64,000 nucleotides of DNA from Engraulis encrasicolus (GCF_034702125.1 NC_085876.1:17874014-17938013), one strand, 5' to 3'. Positions 1-11,790 are shown, numbered from the stretch's first letter. Translations and numbers: made by a program. Notes: generated by a model from the sequence alone, not told the origin.

Positions 1-1
1 C

Positions 2-1402
2 CTAGTCATCCAAGAAGGCCTTGTCAATGTGATGGGCGAAAAGACAGTCTATGTGCCTGTGTCCATTGCTAACACAAACACCCACCCAGTGACCCTTGGT
101 CCACGCCTTATCCTGGGCCACCTCCAAATGATAAAAACAGCATATCCAGTTACAGCTGAGTTCTGGCAGAAGAAAGATGCTCATAGTGCAATGACATGTC
201 ACTTGCCCCTACCCAGAATGCAACAGTGTGAGGTCACCCAGTCCACAACAGCTAGACCGACCCAATGGGACCCCCCTGTTAAGCTAGGCCAGCTAAGTGA
301 GCCCCAACAAGAGACAGTGAGGAAACTGTTAAGAGAGGAATGTAATGCATTCTCCTTTGATAGCGACGACGTTGGCTGTATCCCCTCACTCAATATGCAT
401 ATTACTCTGCATGATAAAACACCTGTGCGGAAGACCTACCTGTCTGTGCCAAAGCCTTTACATCAGGAAGTGAAGGAATATCTCCAAGACTTACTGAGTA
501 GAGGCTGGATAAGCAAGTCCAGATCACCATATTCTTCCCCCATTGTGTGTGTAAGAAAGAAGGACGGAAGCCTGAGGCTATGCTGTGACTACCGTGAACT
601 AAACCGCAAGTCAGTGCCTGACAGGCATCCGATCCCAAGAATTCAGGACATGCTTGATTCTCTCCGTGGCAGCTCCTGGTTCTCTGTACTGGACCAGGGG
701 AAGGCCTACCATCAGGGCTACCTGGATGCTGAGAGCCGACCGCTGACAGCCTTTATAACACCATGGGGGCTGTATGAGTGGAAGAGAATTCCATTTGGCC
801 TCAGCTCTGCACCTGGAGAATTTCAGAGGAACATGGAAGAATGCCTGGAAGGCTTGCGGGATGTCATCTGTCAGCCATATTTGGACGACAATTTAGTACA
901 CAGCGCCTCCTTTCATGATCATGTCAATCACATCAGAACTGTTTTGCAAAGGTACCAGCAACATGGGGTCAAGCTTAGCCCCAGTAAATGTGAGATGTTC
1001 CGAAGAGAAGTACGGTTCCTAGGACGGATGGTGTCGGAAGAGGGGTATTCAATGGATCCAGCGGAGATAGCCCCCGTCCAGGCACTTAAGAAAAGGACAC
1101 CACAAACTGTTGGGGAGCTTAGAAAGATGATGGGATTCCTTTCTTACTATAGGACTTACATACCCGATTTTTCCAGGATAGCACAGCCCTTATACAAGCT
1201 GTTGGCTGTACCTGACTTTGAGTCCTCACCTCCCAGGCCACGTAAAGGTAGGGACAAGAAAATGTCAGTTACAAAGTCAAAAGGTCACATGCCCCCCAGT
1301 ACCCCCATATGCTGGACCCAGACCCACCAAGATGCACTGAAAATCCTGATTGACTGCTTAACCGAACCCCCTATCCTAGCCCCCTATCCTAGCCTACCCT
1401 GA
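2..1402 (+). pseudogene. pol: Ty3/gypsy pol, reverse transcriptase part (5' partial, frame ends at a 13-bp duplication)
   Basis: The frame is already open at the left edge of the window, so the first internal ATG at base 29 is not a real start. Counting from that Met, residues about 1-130 are the linker between protease and reverse transcriptase. The catalytic core follows: [20 protein letters not shown], the first catalytic Asp near residue 222 in FSVLDQ, and the YLDD active-site box near residues 284-287. The thumb and connection region runs to the end. The enzyme copies element RNA into DNA in cytoplasmic particles. The frame stops just after the tandem duplication of CCCCCTATCCTAG, while the expected continuation into RNase H is in another frame. 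The family assignment is firm; activity of this copy is unlikely. Confidence 0.9.
1367..1392 (+). repeat. 13-bp tandem duplication that breaks pol
   Basis: CCCCCTATCCTAG occurs twice head to tail with no mismatch. Thirteen is not a multiple of three, so the duplication shifts the frame between reverse transcriptase and RNase H. Confidence 0.9.
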
Positions 1403-3785
1403 TTTTACATTACCATTTGTTCTTCACTGTGATGCATCCCAGGAAGGTTTGGGTAGTATATTATATCAGCGTCAGTCTGGAAAGATGAGAGTGATTGCAT
1501 ATGGCTCCAGAACCCTCACACCCTCAGAGAAGAACTATCATATGCATTCAGGGAAACTGGAGTTTCTGGCTCTAAAGTGGGCCATTTGTGAACGGTTCAG
1601 GGATTATCTGTTTCATGCTCCCCACTTTGTAGTATACACAGATAACAATCCCTTGACATATGTTCTTACGACTGCAAAATTAAACGCCACGGGTCATAGG
1701 TGGGTAGCCCAGCTAGCTGACTTTAATTTTACCATTAAATATCGCCCTGGGATACAAAATGCAGATGCAGATGGCCTCTCTCGCATGGCACTTGATTTTG
1801 ATACGTTTGCAAGGCAATGTACAGAAGAGGTGGACCAGAATGTAATCAGTGCATCGATACAGGGGTTGACCATTGGATCTAGGAGCCCTCCTCTATGGGC
1901 AAACATGTTGAGCATACAAGCGATTGACTTACTAAGAGGTGTAAGTCCACAAACCCAAAGCCAGCTGTTGTCACCAGAGCAGATCAAACAGAGCCAAGAA
2001 AAAGATGCCACCATCAGCCGGGTCCTGTGGTATAAATCCAGCAACCGCAGACCATCCAGACACACCTTAAGAGCAGAGCCACCCGAGGTGAAACTCCTGC
2101 TGAAACAGTGGAACAAGCTGCAAGTGAATGATGAGGGAATCTTGTATAGGGTAGCTGGAAGGAGAGAGCAGTTGATTTTACCACAGGAGCATCGCCACCT
2201 GGTGTTCAGGGAGTTACACAAAGGAATGGGTCATCCAGGCGTGGAGAGGACTCTCGATCTGATTAGAGACAGATTTTACTGGCCAAGAATGCATAGGGAT
2301 ACAGAACACTTTGTGACAGCTGAATGTGAGTGCTTGAAAAGAAAGAAACCAAACAAGATCACACGGGCCCCGCTGACTCCAATCAAGTCAACACATCCAT
2401 TTCAGTTAGTCTGTGTAGATTTCCTGCACCTGGAAACATGCAAACATGGGTATGAGTATATCCTGGTAATAATGGATCACTTTACAAGATTTGCCCAGGC
2501 CTATGCTACTAAGAACAAATCAGCAAAGACAGTGGTGCAATGCCTGTTTGAGGACTTCACCTTGAAGTTTGGATTCCCAGAGCGTGTCCACCATGACATG
2601 GGAAAAGAGTTTGAAAATCAATTGGTAGCTGAGCTGCAAAAGGTCTGTGGTATTCGTGGATCTCACACAACCCCCTATCATCCAATGGGAAATGGGCAAG
2701 TGGAGCGATTCAATCGGACATTGCTGTCAATGCTCAGAACTCTGGATGACAATGAGAAAACGGACTGGAAGCGTTCGTTGCCAAAGGTAGTTCACGCATA
2801 CAATTGCATGCGCTGTGAGGCCACAGGGTTCTCGCCTTACTTCCTGTTATTTGGCCGCTCTCCTCGTCTGCCTGTGGACCTCATGTTCAACTTGCCTTCA
2901 AATGAGGAACATCGAAGCCATGTAGACTATGTGGCAGACTGGCAAACACGAATGCAAGAGGCCTACGAAATTGCATCCAAGACTGCAAATAAAGAGGCTT
3001 TGAGAGGGAAACAATATTATGATAGGAAGGTTCATGGTGTTGAGTTGCAAGTCGGCGGCAGGGTTCTCCTTCGCAATCTGAGTGAGAGAGGAGGGCCGGG
3101 TAAACTCCGGTCGCACTGGGAGAATACAGTGTACAAGATCCTAGGGAGAAAAAGCCCTGACAGTCCTGTATATGAAATTGTTCCTGAGACAGGAGGACCT
3201 AGCCGGATAGTACACCGAAATCTTCTGCTGCCATGTGACTGTCTACCGGTGGAAGGACAGCCTGTGATGAGAGAGACCAACAGACCCACCAAGCAAAGAC
3301 GAGTGAAGACACCCCTTCAAGATCAAACAAAAGACCAACAGCCAGACTACGACATAGACAGTGAGGATGAGGAGGGTAGCTATACCCTGACCTTGCATGA
3401 CCACTTTGTGGAAGATGACTCAAATGGACCCATCATGCTGAATGCAGCAGCAGAACCCTTTGAGCCAGCACCAGCAATAAATGTATGCCATGATCACTCA
3501 ACAGCAGATGAATTCGAGACAATTCGTTTCACAGAAGAGGAAGGTATACAGCAGGAGCCTGAGGAAGAGGCAGTGTCTGAGGAGGAGCCAGACTATGAAG
3601 AAGCACAAGAGGCACCATACCGGTCTCCATATCCCCAGAGGGAACGCCGTCAGCCCAGGATACTTACATATGATGAGTTTGGGAAGCCGGCTGTGATCTC
3701 CAGGAACGCAGCAGTTAGAGGGGTAAGTTTGAATCCCTCTTGCCATCAGCTCCTGTGGAGACCTTGGGTTTCTGACAGGCACTGA
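1393..3785 (+). pseudogene. pol: Ty3/gypsy pol, RNase H and integrase part (second frame)
   Basis: This frame opens directly after the 13-bp duplication. RNase H comes first, with its acidic residues in HCDAS, KLEFLAL and YTDNNPL. The integrase zinc-binding region follows (HKGMGHPG, then a Cys pair in ECECLK that is Cys-x-Cys rather than the usual Cys-x2-Cys). The DDE core has Asp in CVDFLH, Asp in HHDMGKEF and Glu in GQVERFNRT. A GPY/F-like module around KLRSHWE and an acidic tail complete it. There is no start codon of its own near the front, as expected for the back half of a single polyprotein. Integrase inserts element DNA into host chromosomes. Confidence 0.88.
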
Positions 3786-3983
3786 AATAATGCTTACACT
3801 TACTGTGGTCAATGGACTAATCAATGGGGGAAAAAAGTAATACATACTTTGGAATGGCATTTAAATGGCCATATAATATGATTTAATTCATGTTGATTTA
3901 ATTGTTTTTGAGACTCTTGTTTCTAACAATTTTGGTGATAATTGATGGTTACTATATTAAATGTCTGGGAGACATTTTTTTTT

Positions 3984-3996
3984 AAGTGGGGGAGGG
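3984..3996 (+). promoter_or_regulatory. Polypurine tract of the Ty3/gypsy element
   Basis: The purine-rich run AAGTGGGGGAGGG (one T) lies directly before the TG that opens the 3' LTR. In this family it primes plus-strand DNA synthesis. Confidence 0.75.
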
Positions 3997-4736
3997 TGTG
4001 GCACTCAGGAATATACTTGTTATATTGAATACTTGTTTCATGCGGTATCTGATTCCCCCTTTCTTATGTGTTTGGTCTTTTCAAGTAAATGACTTATTTA
4101 GTTGCAGTACCGGGAGAAGTCACAGGGTGGCGCTGTGGGCTGCGGATGTAGCTTGGGATGCCTTTAGCTGCAAGGTCTCGTCTTTACTTTGTCCATTACT
4201 GGAGATGAACGAGACTACTGAAGATATCAAGCCACTCTGATTGTTTTGTACTGCATATGTGATTTCAGGTGGGTTTGTAGTAACAGAAACGAATGTATTT
4301 GCTGTCTTAGTAATGTATAAATGTTCTGGAAGATTAATAACTGTGTAAAGTGCTTTAGTTTAACTCAAGAATTCCGTTTGTTTTGTGTAAACTGTAGCAC
4401 ACTCGTCTGACAACACGAACGAGTGTCTGAAGGGAATTGCGTTGTACAACGAGTTGGGAATGTGAATATGTGCGCGGGATTTTCTAAGGGAATTGTATTC
4501 GACACTTTAGAAAGTTGGAAATGTTGGAAATGTAATGTTAAGGAGATTGTGTTTCAATGTTCATGAGAATGTTTATGAGATAAAGGTCTCATCTGGTCTT
4601 TACTTTGTCCATTACTGGAGATGAACGAGACTACTGAAGATATCAAGCCACTCTGATTGTTTTGTACTGCATATGTGATTTCAGATTTAATAAATATGTG
4701 GCACTGAAGAAGTGACTCCTGTCCGTATGTGCAACA
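3997..4736 (+). repeat. 3' LTR of the Ty3/gypsy element, 740 bp
   Basis: The LTR starts TGTGGCAC and ends GTGCAACA, an imperfect 8-bp terminal inverted repeat (7 of 8) with the usual TG...CA ends. It abuts the polypurine tract. A poly(A) signal AATAAA lies near 4689. An 88-bp segment is present twice (4181-4268 and 4597-4684). The 5' LTR is outside the window, so LTR divergence cannot be measured here. Confidence 0.8.
4181..4684 (+). repeat. 88-bp direct repeat inside the LTR (4181-4268 and 4597-4684)
   Basis: The two copies start TCTTTACTTTGTCC and end GTGATTTCAG and appear identical. They are 416 bases apart. The second leads directly into the poly(A) signal. The LTR has either a partial internal duplication or an insertion flanked by the repeat. 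Confidence 0.85.
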
Positions 4737-4796
4737 CTATCAGAAAAAACAAGGCTTTAATGGGAATGACCGTTTGTTTTCGTTTCATAACCTCTT

Positions 4797-7358
4797 TAAA
4801 CACGCAGCTGATGCCAAAGACATGCTCTGATATGTAGGCCTACCTTTTTACGTTTAGCTATAATGAGATTCAGGAAATATTTTGTGTCGTACAAAAACAG
4901 ATAGGACAACCTGTAGCCTACCTCAGTAGGTCGTGGCTTTGTATGTCGGGCATCAGTTCAGAAAGTTTAAAAGGCTTCATCACATAGGCCCTATGCACGA
5001 GTTCCAATAAATCGCAAAAGGTTAGGAGTTGCAATAAAAACCCCTTACTTAACCTGGCTACAACATAGTAAAAAATGGTGAAGGTTCTTTTTGAATAGGC
5101 ATACTTTGGGTGGCTGTTTGGACGACTGGAACGTCAGTCTTTAGTCTGACGTGCCTTGTCAATTTGCGCATGGTGCAATGAGGTGTTTGGTTTTGGTTAC
5201 CGTCCGTGGGCACAAGATGATGATCCTCAAACTGATTGATTAATTAATTGCTTTTGTTTGGAAGTTCTTCGATATGAGAACATGCTCTGGGCAGCTGGTC
5301 ATATTTTGTCACAGTTAATATGTGGAACAGTGAATGAATTTCGATTTGGACCCACGCTGACGGTAAGAAACATCAGCAAAGCATAGGCCTACCGTGTAAC
5401 ATGCTCAAAATGCCAAGCGAGCATCAAATGCAATATTACATTTTACCTCATAGTGGCGCTTGACCTTACTACAGCCCTTCGATGCGCGTAAAGGAAAAGG
5501 TGCGTAAGTGGACGGGAGAATACGCTTAGGATTGATTTACATGAGAAACACCCTGATTTTGGCCTGGCCCCACCCAAAGTGTGCAACTGGTCATATCCCG
5601 CGTAAGCCCCGCTTAATCACTGACTTGAGTCAGCTTGGAGGCGCTGTTGTGCGCTTTTTTTGACTTTCGCGGGTGGGAGAATTCCGCCCTGAGGGCGGAA
5701 TTTTGCGCGGTCTTATCTTGCGCGTATTCTCCCCTCTGGAACGTCGCCACACCCCTCGCGCTTAACTCAGAAAAACAGCGCGTAACCCAACACAGGCGTG
5801 ATATATGCTAAATGGGGGGATGAGTCTCCGCCAAGTTCATCAGTTGTGGCTACAATGAAACTATGGAGCATGGATTTTCAGATCAACCATGTGAAAACCT
5901 TGACAGTCCATTGAGATCCAACACTGAACTTTAACTTTGAATTTAAAACCACGTGCCAAAAGTCCTCTTGCAAAAGCGTTTCAAAATCTAACCTCCGCTC
6001 CTTTTCACAAACACAAGGCAAGTATTGGAGGTGAGATAATGAGATGGAAACGCGATGTGTCCCATTCGCGGGAACTGTAGCTCAGCGTTTTGGAGCGCAC
6101 AGGTTGATTGAAAGAATAAACATCATGAAACGTGTTGCCTACATAATACCGGAGATTAAAAACGTATTTAAAATGCTGGTCGTTGCATCTTAATTCCCCC
6201 AGTAACAAACATTGTAGGGCCTATATGCTGACTTTTGAAAGCGTCTCTCCACGTCTCACACAGCAGCAACGTGATATTAATATTATGTGAAAGGGCAGAA
6301 AATCAGCCTTCCATTGATACCCACGCATACATTCTACGAAGCGATGTCAACGCAAATATTTATTGTAAACGTGTGTGCAAAACCTGACACTCTATATTCT
6401 GTCGCAGACATGGAAATTGCGCATGGCACTACTAGGACTTAAACACGCAGCTGATGGGGTATAATAGAGACCAGAAGCGAAATGCCAAAGAAATGCTCTG
6501 ACATGTAGGCCGGCCTTTTTACGTTTAGCGGCAATGAGCTTCAGTAAATATGTGTGTGTCTTAAAAAACAGATAGGACAACATGCAATAGGTTGATGGTG
6601 ATTTGTATGTCGGTGACCAGTCCAGGAAGTTTAATAGCCTACATGCACATATATGCACGAGTTCCAATACATCACAAAAGTGGAGCATTTACTTAATTTG
6701 GCTACAACATAATACAAATGGTGAAGATTGTTTTGGAATAGCCCAGAATTGGATGGCTGTCCAGACGATTGGAACAGCATTATACTCATCACAGACGGCA
6801 TTATATTTGGTCGGACGTGCCTTCCTTGTCCACTTGCGCATGGTGCAACAAGGTTGATGTTTTGGTTGCAGTACATGGGCACAAAATGATATGATCCTCA
6901 TACTAAATTAATTAATTGTTTGCATTTGTTTGTACGTTCACCGATATGAGAACATGTAATGTGCCACAGGTAACGTGTAGTTTAGAACTACTGAGAATTG
7001 AATTTCGGAATTTTGGACTCACGCTGACGGTACGGAACATCATCAAAGCATACCGTGTAAAATGTTCAAAATGCGAGCCAAAGCGGACACCAAATGCAAT
7101 ATTACATTTTGCCTCATAGTGGCGCTTGACTTTACTACAGCCCTTTGACGTGCGTAAAGGGAAACGCGCTTAAGTGCACGGGAGAATACGCTTAGGATTC
7201 ATTTACATGCGAAACTCCCAGGTTTTGGCCTGGCCCCACCCAAAGTGCACAACTAGTGAAATCTAGCGTAAATCCCGCTTAATCACAGACTTCAGTAAGC
7301 ACGGAGGCGCTGTTGCACGCTTTTTTTGACTTACGGGGGTGGGAGAATACAGCCCTAA
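4797..7358. repeat. Diverged segmental duplication: 4797-5692 and 6438-7358
   Basis: Both units run from TTAAACACGCAGCTGATG through a shared series of blocks to TTTTTTGACTT and GGTGGGAGAAT. They differ by many substitutions and small indels. No long reading frame is shared, so this is an old repeat unit and not a gene pair. Unit one continues into the inverted repeat TTCCGCCCTGAGGGCGGAA and has GGGAGAATACGC near 5522 mirrored by GCGTATTCTCCC near 5722. The 750 bases between the units show no gene. Confidence 0.75.
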
Positions 7359-7419
7359 GTGATCAAATACCTATTAGTCTCACTGTAGGCCTACATAAAG
7401 GCCACATTTGAACGGGGTC

Positions 7420-7960
7420 TGCTCGTTTTTCCGACGCACCATTGGTCCGATGTGTCAATATTCTGAGCATTTCCCATTGATCTTACAGCCCTTAGTCTTA
7501 CAGACCTTTTACCAGATAAAATGAAACCCTTTGTCCCGACAGTCCAATCGTCCGACCAAAAGCTGCTTTAGATCACCGTCATCTCTGATATGCGCAGTGG
7601 TCATGCAGCTGTCTGTGACAGGTTAGGTTTAGGGAATGGTTTTAAGTAGAGCACAATTGTAAAACTTGAAAAAATTGCATTAATGACAGGTTAGGTATAG
7701 GGGTGGTTTTGGTAAGGGCACAGCTTGACCAATCAGACGCCATATGTGCTCATCGCAGCCCATGCAGCTGAAGTCTACTTGGCACCGGGGAAAAGAGGAG
7801 CATGCAGGACATATGACCTGGGGAATTATGATGACCGACCCCAAACAGCCATTGGTCGGAACATTGAGCTGTCGGAGCAAAGGGTTTAATTTAATCATTT
7901 CGAGTTAGTGGGCTGTGATCAATGGGAAATTTTCGCGTCGGCGAAAAATGACATGCTACA
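7420..7960. mobile_element. Foldback-type MITE with long imperfect terminal inverted repeats
   Basis: The left half carries TTTCCCATTGATCTTACAG, then AAACCCTTTGTCCCGACAG. The right half carries the same blocks in reverse complement and in mirrored order. The arms are over 100 bp and imperfect. No coding capacity. The exact ends are uncertain. Confidence 0.55.
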
Positions 7961-8630
7961 TTTGAACTGACTCTCGCCAGACCCTTGTGTCTTTCTCAGC
8001 TTCATGAGCTCACACAAGGGTGTGAGCCCTGTTCCCAAACCAAAATGCAGTAGAACCAATTTCAGAGATGTAGTGGACGGAGAAGGGAAAAAATTGTTTC
8101 AGCAACAACGCACATGGACTCACTCATCGACATCGATCCTGTATTTTTAACTGTATTTTCGAATCTGTGAGTAGTTAAAGTAGCAGCTCGTTAAAAAAGC
8201 CAGACAAGTGTTTCCCATTTTGTCTTGGTTGGTCTGTTGTTACTGACAAGAGTTAAAAAAAATGAAACGTCTTAACTGGTTAGATAGTAGGCCTATTAGG
8301 GATGTTTGCTTACTACCCTGGTGGGATGTTTTTTTAAAATTTATTTTCCCCCTGTGGCTGAGAAAGCAGCGAATGGTTTGAGCGTCGTAGCCAATCAAAA
8401 ACCAGCATGGCAGAACTGCTCTGGGAAAAGACCAGATGCATTATGCATCACAGAACAGCTGTGTTCATACTATTCTATTGATTGGAACGCACACAGATTA
8501 ACTCTTCTATAATTAGGTCAACATTCGAAAATTCAAAAATCAACACAACTTTTGAAGACAACTATGGACTGCGAGTAAAGGGAGCTAAATACTTTTAGCA
8601 CATCCAGAACCATGCATTTCAGGGGTGAGT

Positions 8631-8750
8631 TTCTCAAAAGGGAAGTTGTTAGCCTGTTAGCAACTTTGGTAGTTGCCAATGGGAAAATGCATTGAAAGCA
8701 ACGAAGTAGCTAATGTAGTAAGCAACTTTGGTTTCGAGAAATTCACCCCA
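8631..8750. mobile_element. Short MITE with terminal inverted repeats (GGGGTGAGTTTCTC type)
   Basis: The left end GGGGTGAGTTTCTC is mirrored by GAGAAATTCACCCC at the right. The interior contains the AGTTGCTAAC-type words of this fish family. A second, partial copy ends near 51,613. Confidence 0.65.
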
Positions 8751-8860
8751 GAGTTGTGACAGTCGCGGTAGGTGACACGGTTAGTGACATGATTCATGTA
8801 AATTCAAATAATTCTAGGCAGTGGCTTTCTTTGTGCTAGAGACTAACACAGAACCACTAT

Positions 8861-8998
8861 ACTGGACTGGACTGGCCATCTGGCATAGCGGGCATTTCCC
8901 GGTGGGTCCCACACCCTCGTGGGTCCCTATTTACAGAAATGTTTTTAAAAAAATGCCCGGGCCTTGTTTCTCCCCCAGTCCAGCCCTGACTATAACAA
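8861..8998. mobile_element. Degenerate hAT-type MITE (CAGGGCTGGACTGG family)
   Basis: GACTGGCCATCTGGCA and GGGCATTTCCCGGTGGG at the left and CAGTCCAGCCCTG at the right match the family of the better preserved copy at 63,186-63,444. No target-site duplication is clear here. Confidence 0.5.
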
Positions 8999-9289
8999 GC
9001 AAACATGACGGAAAAAAAAGAATTAAAATGGATTACATTTACCTTTACTGCTCTTTATGTGTTCGACACACTTCCTGGAGCTATTTTGGAACTATGTCAA
9101 TAGTAATTTGTGTGTCAAAGGCTTTGTGAGCCGTCATGTTTGTGTAAAAATTAAATGTGGAGGTCAATGGGATTAGCCCATCTCATACTTCCATCGCTCC
9201 CGGTACACCCTCTGTATTTGTAGAGCAAGTTTAAAATCAAATATAAATTTCATTTCACTTATCGATTGTGTGCAACATTTCACATCAAC

Positions 9290-11145
9290 ATTTAAATTGA
9301 ATATATTTAGGCTATGTTTGTGGTCATAGTGTGGCTAAATGTTGAAAAGTTAGAAGGGTATGAATACTTTTTGCCAGGCTTTGTATGTTGATAAAATCAT
9401 ACATGCTTTAACTACTTTTTCTTTTGAATGCATTTGTTGTAAAGAAATACATGTGCGAACGTGTCATCACATTATGTGGACAATATGTAGAATGTAAAAA
9501 TGTAAGAAGACCTAATCAGAAAAAAGTGTGTGTGAGAGAAAGAAAGAGTCAATGAGCACAGTTATACAATATAGTTTTCCGATTTCAAATAGAATATTGA
9601 CAGTATTAGGAATGAGGGGCATAAGCCTGTAAGTAGTGAATATGATAAGATGGTAGAAGGACATGGAAAGGAATGAAAAGAATCTTCATAAAAGTCAGAG
9701 TATGCACATCCCACCTCTCTGAGGCCAGGTGCAGGACAAAGGCGCATCTAATAGTAGAAAAGAGTAGGTGTCCGCACACTGTGGCTCCGCTTTGAAAATG
9801 TATTCAGGTCATACAAGGTTTCGACCCAACAGGGTCTTCAAGGTTTCGACCCAACAGGGTCTTCATCAGCCTGATGAAGACCCTGTTGGGTCGAAACCTT
9901 GTATGACCTGAATACATTTTCAAAGCGGAGCCACAGTGTGCGGACATCTACTCCTTTCTACTAAGGAATGAAAAGAAGGCAGGGATGAAGGGAAAGGATA
10001 GAAGGAAAAGTGAAGTTTAGGTCAAAGGCCACGTTGTCAGATTCTTGGATATGTGAAATGTGTGTCTTGTGTTATTCCGGAAAAGCCATGTGCAACAGCG
10101 TTCTGCAACTGGAAAATCTGCTGAAAGGTCGTAAAAAGTATTCCAACTGCTATAAAATAAAATAAAAAATGACCCAAGAAGCTTCACAAACAGCCTGCAT
10201 GAAGAAAATGCTGCCTTATACCTCACCAATTCCTTTGATGGTCTACATTATTCTACTGCATGTTTTGGTTGGCCTGTCAGCTTGTTAAGACTTTAGCTGA
10301 TGATTCAGGATGCAACAGCAGCAGCAGCAGAATGTTCTTCTTTGGTCAGCCAAAAACAGCTGATGAGACTCCTTGTCCCATTATAGTTCCCCCCAGAACC
10401 AAACTACCCCAATTGCCAATTCCCCCTTTCGTCACTCAACCACGAAAAACGAGGCTATATCGTGACGGCACCACAAAGCTTATAGTTGATTTTGTTCTGT
10501 TTTTCTGTTCTGTTCTGTGAGCAGCCTTTCACATCAACATTTGAATTTAATATATTTATGCTTGTGCTCATAGTCTGGCTAAATGTTGAGAAGTTAGGGG
10601 GGTGTGAATACTTTTCTGCTGCTCTGTATGTTGATAAAATCATACATGCTTTAACTACTTTTCCTTTTGAATCCCTTTGTTGTAAAGAAATGCATGTGCA
10701 AACTTGCCATCACATCATGTGGAAAATGTATAGAATGTAGAAGACCTAATCAGAAAAAGTGTGTGTGTGAGAGAGGAAGAGTCAATGAGCACAGTCAGTA
10801 GGCCTATTAGGTTTTAAAACAAGGTCCGGAAAAATTGTGTGCAACAGTGTTCTGCAACTGGAAAATTAGCTTAAAGCTCATAAAAAGTAGGTCTATTCCA
10901 ATGCTCAATCAACTACTATAAAATGAAAAAACAAAAGTGACCCAAGAAGCTTCACAAACAGCCTGCATGAAGAAAATGCTGCCTTATACCTCACCAATTC
11001 CTTTGATGGTCTATATTATTCTACTGCATGTTTTGGTTGGCCTGTCAGCTTGCTAAGAGTTTAGCTGATGATTCAGGATGCAACAGCAGCAGCAGAATGT
11101 TCTTCTTTGGTCAGCCAAAAACAGCTCATGTGACTCTCCTTGTCT
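9290..11145. repeat. Tandem-like segmental duplication: about 9290-10,375 and 10,520-11,145
   Basis: The block starting AATGTTGA(A/G)AAGTTAG and the block starting GACCCAAGAAGCTTCACAAA occur in both units in the same order, with roughly 90 percent identity or better by eye. Unit one is longer because extra sequence, including the hairpin at 9753-9962, lies between its blocks. No shared open frame looks coding. Confidence 0.8.
9753..9962. mobile_element. Near-perfect snap-back palindrome
   Basis: A right arm of 92 bases mirrors a left arm of 117 bases around a centre near 9870, with only a few mismatches. The excess is a perfect 25-bp tandem duplication (9816-9840 and 9841-9865) present in the left arm only. 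The arms contain TCCGCACACTGTGG at the base and GTTTCGACCCAACAGGGTC near the loop. Non-coding. Confidence 0.85.
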
Positions 11146-11531
11146 GTCTGGCTCTATCTGCATTAGCTTCCTGTTACAAATCACCACTCACACTCTGAGG
11201 AGAACGCTCACGTATCTCCATGGGATTAGAATTTTAGCAAGTCTTTGAGCTTTGCCAATCATGTTAATACTTTGAGACTGACGTTTAACAAATATCTATG
11301 GGAGTTGTAGAGTGAAAGTTGTAGTGAGAGTAAAATCTAGAAGGACTGGGGAAAACCCTAATTCCTCGGAGGGTTCAGGGAACTCTATTGGAATGTACTC
11401 CCTCCTGTTTCAGTATAATCCGCATGGTTCAGCTTCAGTGCATGCTGGCTTACTGTCAGTGACAGGTGTGATCAGTCAAGACTGAAGGTTTTTGCATTGC
11501 CTTCGATACACACCCGTTCTGAGAGTAGGCC

Positions 11532-11790
11532 CATGGCCGTAACTACCATTGAGGACACAGAGGTCATGTCCTCTGTATTTTTTTCAGTAATGTAAAAATT
11601 ATCTATGATGAAAATTGAAAACCAACAATGATAAATTCCGTCTGTATATGATACCCCCATTTATCCTCAAGACAGTGATTAATAAAAGCAAACTTAACAG
11701 TTTGACTTGAGTATTTGAAGCATTCTATAGTATACAGTACACCATGCAGTATTTGACCACAGTATTTGAAAATGTATGGTTACGGCCCTG
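11532..11790. mobile_element. hAT-type MITE with perfect 8-bp target-site duplication
   Basis: The ends are CATGGCCGTAAC and GTTACGGCCCTG, which are inverted repeats apart from one base. The element is flanked on both sides by AGTAGGCC (11,524-11,531 and 11,791-11,798). It is 259 bp with no coding capacity. A broken copy in the opposite orientation lies at 33,544-33,591. Confidence 0.8.

Larger units (their letters stand above)
1..4736 (+). mobile_element. Ty3/gypsy LTR retrotransposon, 3' part (5' end outside the window)
   Basis: The order reverse transcriptase, RNase H, integrase, polypurine tract, 3' LTR is that of a Ty3/gypsy element. Gag, protease and the 5' LTR would lie before base 1. 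No envelope-like frame follows the integrase; about 200 bases of non-coding sequence separate the last stop from the polypurine tract. The coding part is split into two frames by a 13-bp tandem duplication at 1367-1392, so this copy is probably not autonomous. The remaining frames are long and free of stops, which suggests a fairly recent insertion. The five bases after the LTR would be half of the target-site duplication, whose partner is not in the window. Confidence 0.9.

Noticed and set aside
1694..2221. 175-codon minus-strand frame inside pol
   Set aside because: It is antisense to the RNase H/integrase coding region, whose motifs are on the plus strand.
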